Shown: positions 1-5,615 of the stretch, one piece after another
Layout: every line of letters starts with the position of its first letter
How positions within the stretch are numbered: position 1 is the stretch's first letter
Origin: a virus
Direction: 5' to 3' (one strand)
IMG/VR virus record: IMGVR_UViG_3300035698_006116
Coordinates: 1-27,205 of that record
Length of the DNA stretch: 27,205 nucleotides
The notes under the pieces: generated by a model
What the model was told of the DNA's origin: nothing
Database searches by the model: none
The model's input: the letters and a program-made list of their open reading frames with translations, nothing else
Program-made: the position numbers and the translations under genes

Positions 1-168
1 GAAAAGGTACGCTGGGGTATCGACGAAGACAAAGACGTGGGTCGAGTGTTCAAAGTTCGGTACGAGTGTACTACAGTACATGGTCGCTTGAAGCATCCAC
101 GATTCGATTGCTGGCGTGATGATAAACCCGCAGAAGAATGCGTCTGTACGAAAGAGGATTTAGAATAA
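1..168 (+). CDS. 3' end of a hypothetical protein (5'-truncated by window)
   Basis: Frame 1 is open from the first base to a TAA at 166-168 and gives the last 55 residues of a charged protein with cysteines near the end (ECVCTKEDLE). Its start lies outside the window. No family is recognised. The dense charged composition and + orientation match the small early genes that follow, so I read it as the tail of another small phage accessory gene. The only alternative is a chance open frame; the codon choice looks coding. Confidence 0.6.
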   Translation, partial: EKVRWGIDEDKDVGRVFKVRYECTTVHGRLKHPRFDCWRDDKPAEECVCTKEDLE

Positions 169-229
169 TGATACTGTGGGTTCGAATCTCTCTAGCGTTG
201 ATGCATTACTTATTTTAACGGAGAATAGA

Positions 230-415
230 ATGAAAATTGAAATCAAATTAAGGTATCTAACAACGTACGACTCAAACGGCTACGATACCGGTCCTATTCT
301 TCAAATGTTCGATGGAGATACATGGCAAGATGTGCCGAACATCCGAGTGTCTGAACTTGACGTATGTAAAGTATGCGGTGACGTTGTTTGTGAGAATTCA
401 CTGCACGATGACTAA
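230..415 (+). CDS. Small hypothetical phage protein with C-terminal CxxC pair
   Basis: 61 residues starting MKIEIKLRYLTTYDSNGYDT. I chose the ATG at 230 over an upstream GTG at 176 because a clear Shine-Dalgarno (acGGAGaat) lies about 6 nt before it. The protein has an alternating charged/hydrophobic N-terminal half suggesting beta strands, and a C-terminal CKVCGDVVC cluster that could bind zinc. No family is recognised. It is the first complete gene of the early small-gene block. Confidence 0.65.
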   Translation: MKIEIKLRYLTTYDSNGYDTGPILQMFDGDTWQDVPNIRVSELDVCKVCGDVVCENSLHDD

Positions 416-438
416 ACCAACGGTTGTTGGGAAACCGA

Positions 439-566
439 ATGACTGATAAAAAGTTGATTCATACTGGGAAGAAAACGTTCTTGTGTGGACTTGTCCTGTC
501 TGTGAACACGTAAACCATGAAGACCAAGATGACGAGGATCCTTACAATGATTACGGTGATCTGTGA
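439..566 (+). CDS. Small CPVC zinc-ribbon-like ORF split by an apparent -1 frameshift
   Basis: An ATG at 439 begins MTDKK and then runs to a stop after 24 codons in its own frame. Shifting -1 after AAA-AAG (448-453) gives a convincing small acidic protein of 42 residues: MTDKKVDSYWEENVLVWTCP, then VCEH, an Asp/Glu-rich stretch and YNDYGDL, ending at TGA 564-566. The CPVC pair resembles half of a zinc ribbon. Either one A is missing from a run of five (sequencing or mutation), or ribosomes slip on T-AAA-AAG. Upstream of the join there is only a weak SD (ggga). Function unknown. Confidence 0.45.
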
Positions 567-608
567 TACGTCTGGTTCTTGTCAAGTGTGCGGGAGTTAC
601 GTCGAATT

Positions 609-1814
609 ATGAAACCAACAATATTAGTAACTAAACTCGGATCCGTTGGATACACAGAAGCGTATTCAATAGAGAAACGTACCAGAGCGCAGCGTGCGGC
701 CGGTGAGCAAGGAACTACTGAAGCAGTTGTTCGTCATCTTGCAAGCTTAAGTGACATTAATGTAGTGTACTTTGGTCAATGGCGTGGCGATGTACCTGAG
801 GGTGTGACGTACATTCCTTCAGATGTATCAGGCGTGACTGATTTAATGTCTGGCGATGAACAAAGGGCTCGTTTCGCGAATGATATAACTAAGTTGACTC
901 CATTTGACATTAGAGGGTTCGTGACAATAGCCGGTTACGCATCTAATAACTCATTCGTTGATAACGAGCTCTTTCTTTACTGTCAAGCGTGTGCCGTTCG
1001 CTACACAGCGCCTGTACTTAATGTTATAAAGCACTTTAAAATTCCTCGTGTAGTTATCCTTAATGATATACGTAACTACCCGAAGGAAAACGAAATGGTA
1101 TGGGATAGTGATTGGATTCGCCCACGCGCTTTGTTATCACAACGCGCGAAATCGTGGAAGAAAACAGTTCAAGGTAAACGATATGAAATCGAAGAAAGAT
1201 ATTGTGCCGCAGAGCACTGGCGACTATTCGACAAACGAATCCAACCTGAGAAAACAGTTGACTGTGCAGTCGTCGGTCACGCTCATATCGCAGACGGTAA
1301 GCGCCTTAAGTCCCATGACACAGCTTGGAGGAAAATCCTTAACAGCGAGCTGCCAGCAGATTTCAAGATCTACGGAAGCGGATGGGAGCACTTTAGTGAT
1401 TATAATCCCGAGGTTATGGTCGGTCTCGGAGATCCCAAAGAGATCTTTAGCAAAGCTAAATGCACTGTCGTGACTATCACTGGCGGTGAATTGTATACGA
1501 ATAAAGCTCGGTTTGCTTTGTCTTACGATTGCTTACCGTTATTCTACGGTCGCGGTGAACCGCATACAATGGATCCATTGGGTAAGTATTTATCTACCGA
1601 CAGCCGGTTTCGTATTTCATCGCCCAGATCATTGATAGAAAACGTAAAGTACTTCTGTGAGTACGAAGATGAACGCACTCAATTCATTAATAGTCTGTGG
1701 GAACGTACTATGCCTAATTGGCACATGCTTGACCGCTGCGTTTGCGACCTTGTAGATGGGCGTGATATTGAAACTGATTCATGGCGAAAGGATTACGGTG
1801 GATACTACAAATGA
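609..1814 (+). CDS. GT-B-like putative glycosyltransferase
   Basis: 401 residues from the ATG at 609; an in-frame TTG at 579 is less likely. The SD (cGGGAGtt) lies 12 nt upstream, a little far. The N-terminal half reads as a Rossmann domain with a conserved-looking RTRAQRAAGEQGTTEAVV stretch and VVYFGQW. The C-terminal half has hallmarks of GT-B folds: KIYGSGWEHF near residues 253-262, a PKEIFSKAKCTVV stretch, and GGELYTNKARFALSYDCLPL (about 292-311), which resembles the donor-binding region. Phage enzymes of this type glycosylate modified DNA bases, virion proteins or host surface sugars; which one applies cannot be told. It overlaps the next gene (ATGA) and precedes a UDG-fold gene, which mildly favours a DNA-related role (inference). 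Confidence 0.55.
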   Translation: MKPTILVTKLGSVGYTEAYSIEKRTRAQRAAGEQGTTEAVVRHLASLSDINVVYFGQWRGDVPEGVTYIPSDVSGVTDLMSGDEQRARFANDITKLTPFDIRGFVTIAGYASNNSFVDNELFLYCQACAVRYTAPVLNVIKHFKIPRVVILNDIRNYPKENEMVWDSDWIRPRALLSQRAKSWKKTVQGKRYEIEERYCAAEHWRLFDKRIQPEKTVDCAVVGHAHIADGKRLKSHDTAWRKILNSELPADFKIYGSGWEHFSDYNPEVMVGLGDPKEIFSKAKCTVVTITGGELYTNKARFALSYDCLPLFYGRGEPHTMDPLGKYLSTDSRFRISSPRSLIENVKYFCEYEDERTQFINSLWERTMPNWHMLDRCVCDLVDGRDIETDSWRKDYGGYYK

Positions 1815-2146
1815 GTGTTGAATTAGAAGTTCGTGGAGGCTATAGTGACTACAGTCGCTTAATTGAAACAGAAACACAGCAAGTAGTGTGTGTTTTCCCT
1901 ACAATAGAAATGCATAATAAATATGCTAAAGCGTTCAAGCAACTTGCGAGTACAGAGTACAGAGTATTCGTGACTGCTGACTACTCAGAACTTGAAGAAC
2001 GTGTAATTGCAAGAGAAGTAAAAGACGCATTCGAAAGTGGTGATCCAGATCCGTGCATGACTGTTGCGACTAAAACTGGCGTTGATCGTGGCATCATTAA
2101 AGATATTGTACACAAGGAGGCGAACAGTGATCTTAGCAATCGGTGA
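1811..2146 (+). CDS. Hypothetical protein with a PolA motif-A-like stretch
   Basis: 111 residues; the ATG at 1811 overlaps the TGA of the upstream gene in an ATGA, implying translational coupling. No whole-length family is recognised. Residues 56-67 read ADYSELEERVIA, very close to motif A of family A DNA polymerases (DYSQIELRVLA), followed by AFESGDPD, which also recalls the polymerase AF..G.D pattern but with a shorter gap. The protein is far too short to be a polymerase and no motif B or C follows, so it is either a fragment, a repurposed piece or a coincidence. It ends in a run overlapping the start of the next gene by 20 nt. Confidence 0.6.
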   Translation: MSVELEVRGGYSDYSRLIETETQQVVCVFPTIEMHNKYAKAFKQLASTEYRVFVTADYSELEERVIAREVKDAFESGDPDPCMTVATKTGVDRGIIKDIVHKEANSDLSNR

Positions 2147-2534
2147 GAGATTTAACCAGGCAGCGTGGGAGCCATGCTTTACCGATCGTGACTCTTTTAA
2201 GATACGTGTCACGATGGGGCTCTACAATAAAGGATCGCGCCGTGAGTTCTTAAATAACATGGGTGTGCATTGGACTCATGGTATCAATTTACTATGGCCG
2301 CACCCAGTACCAAGTGAGTGGGATCGCGACGAAGCTAATAGGGTCGCTGGAGTTCTATGGTCGTATGTTGATCAATACGATAAAGTGATACTGTTCGGCA
2401 AACGAGTGTGCGATGCTTTTGACGTACCGTTTAAGGTCGGTTATATTTTTGATAAGTATATTCCGTTACCCTATCCAATGGGCAGCGGTCAAGAGTGGCC
2501 TAAAGCTTGGATTAAAAGAGTGCTCGATGATTGA
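2127..2534 (+). CDS. Uracil-DNA glycosylase superfamily-like protein, degenerate active site
   Basis: 135 residues with a GTG start at 2127 preceded by AAGGAGG at 2114-2120, an ideal SD; a longer ORF from 2064 has no such signal. Layout matches the UDG fold: N-terminal LAIGERFN (like the vGE.PG strand-loop), NNMGVHWTHGINLLWPHP at 43-60 (the tNL strand), VILFGKRVCDAF at 87-98 (the v.lG..v strand), and LPYPMGSGQEW at 114-124 where active UDGs carry an HPS/HPSG motif. The catalytic-type His is Tyr here, so it may bind DNA or a base without classical uracil excision, or use altered chemistry. It could serve DNA repair, base modification or inhibition; fold assignment is inference from motifs. Confidence 0.5.
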   Translation: MILAIGERFNQAAWEPCFTDRDSFKIRVTMGLYNKGSRREFLNNMGVHWTHGINLLWPHPVPSEWDRDEANRVAGVLWSYVDQYDKVILFGKRVCDAFDVPFKVGYIFDKYIPLPYPMGSGQEWPKAWIKRVLDD

Positions 2535-2640
2535 TTTTCTATATGTTCTATTACTGTGGTATAACAGACCTCCTGCTGCTATCATATTATCAACTCAACG
2601 TAATTTAAAATTGAACGAATTCTTTTCAGGGCTCACTTAA
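2527..2640 (+). CDS. 37-residue hydrophobic peptide
   Basis: ATG at 2527 overlaps the end of the upstream gene by 8 nt (ATGATTGA). The product, MIDFLYVLLLWYNRPPAAII plus a polar tail, has a short hydrophobic N-terminus that could insert in a membrane. No SD beyond coding sequence of the previous gene, so expression would rely on coupling. It fills a gap that otherwise has no gene. Not recognised; may be a real micro-protein or chance. Confidence 0.4.
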   Translation: MIDFLYVLLLWYNRPPAAIILSTQRNLKLNEFFSGLT

Positions 2641-2648
2641 TGAATTAA

Positions 2649-2664
2649 GCGCTCGGGAGGGCGC
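2649..2664 (+). promoter_or_regulatory. RBS hairpin masking the SD of the next gene
   Basis: GCGCTC (2649-2654) pairs with GGGCGC (2659-2664, one G-T pair) around a GGGA loop. The stem and loop contain the only SD-like sequence (GGGAGG) of the gene starting at 2673. Folding would hide the ribosome site. Seen directly; the regulatory role is inference. Confidence 0.35.
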
Positions 2665-2672
2665 GACTTACT

Positions 2673-2939
2673 ATGATTAAGCGACGTGATATAGTATTCA
2701 AGATAGAAGAAAACGATGGCGTTTATAACGTTGTAGGGTTAGTGACATTTGCTGCGTCAGCGTACGTTACACCAGAAGAGTTGAAGAGTGATGAAGCGGG
2801 TATTAGACTTGAAGGCGAACGGTTACTCTTTCGTGAAGTGTACGGACCGTTGAAAGATTTAGCTGATAAGTTACTTAATGAAGAAATATGTATCGTTGAA
2901 TTTTATGAAAAGTTCATCGAAGCAATGATAGAAGAATAA
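2673..2939 (+). CDS. Small acidic hypothetical protein
   Basis: 88 residues, start MIKRRDIVFKIEENDGVYNV, rich in Glu/Asp and helix formers in the second half (EVYGPLKDLADKLLNEE). Looks like a soluble alpha/beta small phage protein. The SD GGGAGG is 12 nt upstream and sits in a hairpin. Its stop codon lies inside the left arm of a long inverted repeat (2935-2948), so the end of this gene and the predicted RNA structure overlap. No function is recognised. Confidence 0.65.
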   Translation: MIKRRDIVFKIEENDGVYNVVGLVTFAASAYVTPEELKSDEAGIRLEGERLLFREVYGPLKDLADKLLNEEICIVEFYEKFIEAMIEE

Positions 2940-3040
2940 AGAACTGGGTTGCCACGATCGACTTTTATCTATCTTTCCTCAAAGATATTAGACTACCTCG
3001 CGAATGTGTCATTTCATAGATCTGTGCCCAGTTCTTTATT
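2935..3040 (+). ncRNA. Predicted structured RNA with 14-bp closing stem
   Basis: AATAAAGAACTGGG at 2935-2948 is exactly complementary to CCCAGTTCTTTATT at 3027-3040, closing a 78-nt insert. Inside, CAC-GATC (2953-2959) can pair with GATC-t-GTG (3019-3026), and TATCTTT-cctc-AAAGATA (2970-2987) is a perfect 7-bp hairpin. The insert has no plausible gene. The 3' arm runs into TTATTTATTTT, so it could also end transcription. It lies directly before the SD of a secreted-protein gene. It could be a small RNA, a cis-regulatory leader or an elaborate terminator. Confidence 0.5.
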
Positions 3041-3060
3041 TATTTTAAGGAGAAAGCATT

Positions 3061-3474
3061 ATGAAACATCTAAAATGGTTACTATTAGTTCTAATGATCT
3101 CACCGATGGTTTTCAGTCGTGCGTTTTATGTCGTGCAACTACCAGTCTATGAGTTTGAAATGCGTGTCGGTGAAACAATGGAGGCAAACGGAAGTGCGAT
3201 CAACGATCCGAATGAAGCGTTACCGTATGATTTACTCGTCGAAACTAGCGGGCCGAATAACGCAATCTGGACATACTCCGAGGATCCGAACAAAACAGTT
3301 GAATGGTTGTTTACATGGTCGCCGACCAAGTTGCAGATCGGCGAACACAATTTTCTTATCACAGCTTCAGATAGCGCCGACTCGGTGGGAAGCGATAAAG
3401 TTATCCATGTTACAGTTCATCCGAAAAAAATGGCGCCTGTAATCAACGTGGGCGGGTGCAGAATCTTGAGATGA
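3061..3474 (+). CDS. Secreted Ig/cadherin-like domain protein
   Basis: 137 residues with a strong SD (AAGGAG, 3047-3052). Residues 1-20 form a Sec signal peptide (MKHLKWLLLVLMISPMVFSR: basic start, hydrophobic core). The rest contains the pattern FTWSPTKLQIGEHNFLITAS followed by DS...VIHVTV (roughly residues 82-117), typical of putative-Ig/dystroglycan-cadherin-like domains (He_PIG type), in which W.P and G.y.f.v..sD are conserved. A short C-terminal tail ends CRILR. An exported early phage protein may act in periplasm or outside the cell, for example in adhesion or superinfection exclusion (inference). No enzyme motif is visible. Confidence 0.65.
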   Translation: MKHLKWLLLVLMISPMVFSRAFYVVQLPVYEFEMRVGETMEANGSAINDPNEALPYDLLVETSGPNNAIWTYSEDPNKTVEWLFTWSPTKLQIGEHNFLITASDSADSVGSDKVIHVTVHPKKMAPVINVGGCRILR

Positions 3475-3485
3475 GTTTTAATAAA

Positions 3486-3500
3486 GGAGATAGTATTATG
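3486..3500 (+). promoter_or_regulatory. Repeated translation start module, copy 1
   Basis: GGAGATAGTA at 3486-3495 followed by two bases and ATG (3498). The same 10-mer with the same 2-nt gap precedes the ATGs at 4912 and 5080. It decides the start of the gene at 3498 against an upstream in-frame ATG at 3456. Confidence 0.6.
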
Positions 3501-3710
3501 ATGAAGAAACGCAGTAAAGGACATCTGTTAGTCTCACGATACAACGATGGGAAATCCGGTCAAAACATAAAGAACTGGCCTTGGTTTTATCGTCTCGACT
3601 TTAACAGTGACATTAAAATGAACATCGTTGAGCGGGGCTTCAAAACAGAGAAAGAAGCAAGAGGTATGGCCGCTAACGCTTATGACTGGTTATTAGCACG
3701 ACGCACATAA
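3498..3710 (+). CDS. Small basic hypothetical protein
   Basis: 70 residues. Start ATG 3498 (a second ATG follows at 3501) chosen because GGAGATAGTA precedes it; the in-frame ATG at 3456 lies inside the previous gene. Basic N-terminus (MMKKRSKGHLLVSRY), an aromatic NWPWFYRLDF segment, then GFKTEKEARGMAANAYDWLL, which resembles the helical half of small phage proteins that modulate host enzymes or bind nucleic acid. No family can be named with confidence. Confidence 0.6.
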   Translation: MMKKRSKGHLLVSRYNDGKSGQNIKNWPWFYRLDFNSDIKMNIVERGFKTEKEARGMAANAYDWLLARRT

Positions 3711-3721
3711 TAGCTATTCAA

Positions 3722-3823
3722 GTGAGTAAGTACACCCAATGTGCTGAACTTGAAGCAGAGTGCTATATCAATGATTTACCGTTCAAGTATTTAACAGCTG
3801 ATTATGCGTTCAGTTTAAACTAG
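3722..3823 (+). CDS. Possible 33-residue micro-protein (GTG start)
   Basis: GTG at 3722 begins MSKYTQCAELEAECYINDLP and runs to TAG at 3821. Amino-acid composition is natural-looking and it fills a 124-nt gap, but there is no clear SD. Kept as a weak candidate. Confidence 0.3.
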   Translation: MSKYTQCAELEAECYINDLPFKYLTADYAFSLN

Positions 3824-3834
3824 GCGATATAACT

Positions 3835-4017
3835 ATGAAACGGATTGAAACATGCCCAGTCTGTAAGCGAGTACCCAAAGACTTGACCGGTAGATTTATA
3901 AAATGCGACAACAGACTTTGCGCTATCTACGATACCGATATTCTCGCGAGTATGTGGCTCGGTGAGAAAGTAACGTATAAACCAATACGCGCTAAAAGAC
4001 AGAACATAACATTATGA
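3835..4017 (+). CDS. Lar-like zinc-ribbon protein
   Basis: 60 residues. CPVCKR near the N-terminus and CDNRLC about 17 residues later make a four-cysteine zinc ribbon. The layout, with two CxxC/CxxxxC knuckles followed by a short helix ending near a Trp (ILASMWLG), is that of the small phage/prophage Lar-type (restriction alleviation) zinc-finger proteins; Lar modulates host type I restriction, but most relatives are untested. It overlaps the next gene by ATGA. Confidence 0.55.
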   Translation: MKRIETCPVCKRVPKDLTGRFIKCDNRLCAIYDTDILASMWLGEKVTYKPIRAKRQNITL

Positions 4018-4268
4018 AAACGCCAAAAGGATATAGATTACTTAAAGTAGGCGAGATCGTTCCTGAAAACGATTCTATTGTTTGGAATTACGATCATTGG
4101 CAAAAGACACTTGCAGCAATGTGCGGCATACGTATTAATTCATGGTTCGCACCGGTCGCCGTGCTTACCACAGAACCCGCCGATTCGATAACTGGTGTTA
4201 TTGAATTCAACGGTGAGAAATATGATATTGTAGGTAGGCTACGGAACAAAGAATTGACGTGTTCTTGA
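4014..4268 (+). CDS. Small phage protein of the GYRLL..GE type
   Basis: 84 residues starting MKTPKGYRLLKVGEIVPEND, a start shared by many small phage proteins of unknown function (G-Y-R-L-L then G-E then acidic turn). ATG overlaps the upstream stop. The rest is a predicted beta-rich soluble protein with ITGVIEFNGEKYDIVGRL. No catalytic residues can be identified. Confidence 0.6.
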   Translation: MKTPKGYRLLKVGEIVPENDSIVWNYDHWQKTLAAMCGIRINSWFAPVAVLTTEPADSITGVIEFNGEKYDIVGRLRNKELTCS

Positions 4269-4275
4269 GGAAGAT

Positions 4276-4554
4276 ATGAAAGTTTGGTTCTTACAGATAA
4301 AGTACGTTCGTAACGACAAAGTTTATCTTGAGCGGGGTAACTACACTGAAGATCGTGCAAAAGACCTTGCTGAAAACTTAGGTGATAAATTAGATTGTAA
4401 TATCTTCTACACAGATGTGGAAGAGCGTGAGGTGTGCGTATCGAAGTACAACGAGTCGCGGCGCTGTGATTACTACAAGTGGAATGAGGTGGTTTCCGCA
4501 ATTTGCAAAATGCTATGTGTTGACTGGTATACAAAGAGGTGTAGATTCAAATGA
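4276..4554 (+). CDS. Hypothetical cysteine-containing early protein
   Basis: 92 residues with SD GAGGAAG just before ATG 4276. N-terminal strand MKVWFLQIKYV, a charged helix (TEDRAKDLAENLGDKL), then a C-terminal part with scattered cysteines (REVCVSK, ESRRCDYY, AICKMLCVDW). The cysteines are not in a regular CxxC pattern. Overlaps the next gene by 4 nt (ATGA). Unrecognised. Confidence 0.6.
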   Translation: MKVWFLQIKYVRNDKVYLERGNYTEDRAKDLAENLGDKLDCNIFYTDVEEREVCVSKYNESRRCDYYKWNEVVSAICKMLCVDWYTKRCRFK

Positions 4555-4907
4555 AACCGAAAAAGAAACTGGGTTATGCTCACAAGAAACGCGGAACTGT
4601 TATTCACAGTAGTGATCTCGTATGGTCAGGAACGCAGTGGGCTGATCTTATCTTCACTGGGCTTGACGCGAAGGTCGGTACAACATACAAGAGAGACATG
4701 CCGTTCATGCTCACGAGGAAGCGCATACGTAAACTATGGCTGCCGTTCTTACACTTTAAACTAGTGTTGCCACTGCTTAGTATTCGTACTAACGTGTTGC
4801 GTCAAAGTTATGAGACGGGCGCATTTTCGTATATCGCGCTAGGTGTAACGATATGGAAATGGAAATTCGAATTCGAGCTCTATGAACCACTCAGTTGGAG
4901 GAGATAG
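4551..4907 (+). CDS. Basic, partly hydrophobic hypothetical protein
   Basis: 118 residues, starts MKPKKKLGYAHKKRGTV (strongly basic). A central stretch RKLWLPFLHFKLVLPLLSIR is hydrophobic enough to associate with the membrane, and the C-terminal half is aromatic (FSYIALGVTIWKWKFEFELY). Possibly a membrane-associated early protein. Its last codons (TGG AGG AGA TAG) double as the SD of the next gene, so the two are tightly coupled. Confidence 0.55.
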   Translation: MKPKKKLGYAHKKRGTVIHSSDLVWSGTQWADLIFTGLDAKVGTTYKRDMPFMLTRKRIRKLWLPFLHFKLVLPLLSIRTNVLRQSYETGAFSYIALGVTIWKWKFEFELYEPLSWRR

Positions 4908-4914
4908 TACTATG
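4900..4914 (+). promoter_or_regulatory. Repeated translation start module, copy 2
   Basis: GGAGATAGTA at 4900-4909, two bases, ATG at 4912. The TAG stop of the upstream gene lies inside the module. Confidence 0.6.
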
Positions 4915-5040
4915 GGACGGCCTAAAGTTATCGCGTACCATAAGATTGAGACTATACAAAAAGCAGACGGTAGATCTACAAAAGGTTTTAACGCCCTCGA
5001 AGCTCTCGGTGTTGTAGAATGCGCGAGATGCACAGGCTAA
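4912..5040 (+). CDS. 42-residue protein with CxxC end
   Basis: MGRPKVIAYHKIETIQKADG, followed by a short helix and the C-terminal ECARCTG. It is preceded by the repeated GGAGATAGTA start module, which supports real translation. MGRPK resembles the minor-groove-binding GRP start of AT-hook-like peptides, but a single motif is weak evidence. Function unknown. Confidence 0.5.
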   Translation: MGRPKVIAYHKIETIQKADGRSTKGFNALEALGVVECARCTG

Positions 5041-5067
5041 GATTGTTCGTCGAGTGATTAAATCTTA

Positions 5068-5082
5068 GGAGATAGTATCATG
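5068..5082 (+). promoter_or_regulatory. Repeated translation start module, copy 3
   Basis: GGAGATAGTA at 5068-5077, two bases, ATG at 5080. Third copy with identical spacing. Confidence 0.6.
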
Positions 5083-5271
5083 CAGACACTACCCAACGGC
5101 CAAAAGGCTGAGTATCTAGGAGATGGCGTATATGCACTAAGTGATCCTCACATGGGCGGGATCTGGTTACACGCTAACGATCATCTTAATCCGACAGATC
5201 GCATTTACATTGACGCGAGTATCTTGGACGCGTTGAATCGTTTTAGTAAAGACGTGAACGATGCAAGTTAG
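5080..5271 (+). CDS. Small phage protein (LGDGVYA type)
   Basis: 63 residues, MQTLPNGQKAEYLGDGVYAL, a beginning seen in a recurrent small phage family of unknown function in which YLGDGVY is followed by a beta strand and a closing helix (here IYIDASILDALNRFSKDV). Strong start module upstream. The end overlaps the next gene by 11 nt. Confidence 0.65.
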   Translation: MQTLPNGQKAEYLGDGVYALSDPHMGGIWLHANDHLNPTDRIYIDASILDALNRFSKDVNDAS

Positions 5272-5413
5272 AGTAATGTACTGTCGTACTCGAAAAGTTA
5301 CATATAACTTCTTAGATGGAGCTAGTAATAAAACTATTAGTCGCGGCGTACGCAGATTCATGGAGATTCCATCGCGCGCTTGCATTGACATTCGCGGTTA
5401 CGAGAGCTTGTAA
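5261..5413 (+). CDS. 50-residue basic hypothetical protein
   Basis: ATG at 5261 lies inside the end of the preceding gene. The product begins MQVRVMYCRTRKVTYNFLDG and ends CIDIRGYESL, with a natural composition and a net positive charge. A different frame over the same bases (from 5316) gives a longer hydrophobic ORF, but that one has no start signal in this part; I take its real beginning to be 5421. Unrecognised. Confidence 0.5.
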   Translation: MQVRVMYCRTRKVTYNFLDGASNKTISRGVRRFMEIPSRACIDIRGYESL

Positions 5414-5420
5414 TAAAAGA

Positions 5421-5591
5421 ATGGAAGATTTGATGCTGATAATTAAAGATATAAATTACAGTGTGCCTGAGATGCTAAAGATGTGCAATTCAAGGGATGA
5501 AATCATTGTAGTGAGCTTACCAATCGATGCGCATAACGAACAGGAACGAAGTTCTTGTTTGCAAAGATGTCATTTCGCCGCATCATGGTAG
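5421..5591 (+). CDS. Small hypothetical protein with duplicated SVPEM segment
   Basis: 56 residues from ATG 5421, 7 nt after the stop of the previous gene; the longer ORF from 5316 overlaps a better gene. Contains YSVPEML, which recurs as HSVPEMP in the gene at 5616, encoded by an identical 18-bp DNA stretch. No clear SD (taaaag). The C-terminus CLQRCHFAASW has two cysteines. Function unknown; it may be a remnant made by partial duplication. Confidence 0.45.
   Translation: MEDLMLIIKDINYSVPEMLKMCNSRDEIIVVSLPIDAHNEQERSSCLQRCHFAASW
5458..5475 (+). repeat. 18-bp direct repeat, copy 1
   Basis: ACAGTGTGCCTGAGATGC, identical to 5794-5811, in the same reading phase (SVPEM) in both host genes. Confidence 0.8.
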
Positions 5592-5615
5592 GTGATGTAG
5601 GCTTGGAGAAAGGGT

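Noticed and set aside
176-200. tRNA-like T-arm (GGGTTCGAATC) followed by a possible acceptor strand
   Set aside because: The T-stem has a mismatch, and no complementary 5' acceptor, D-arm or anticodon arm exists in the preceding 80 bases, which are coding.
1063-1473. 136-residue alternate plus frame inside the glycosyltransferase gene
   Set aside because: Shadow of a gene whose own frame has GT-B-like motifs.
4094-4534. 146-residue ORF on the minus strand
   Set aside because: It lies across three plus-strand genes with coupled starts; its composition is unnatural (many His/Ser/Cys) and there is no start signal.
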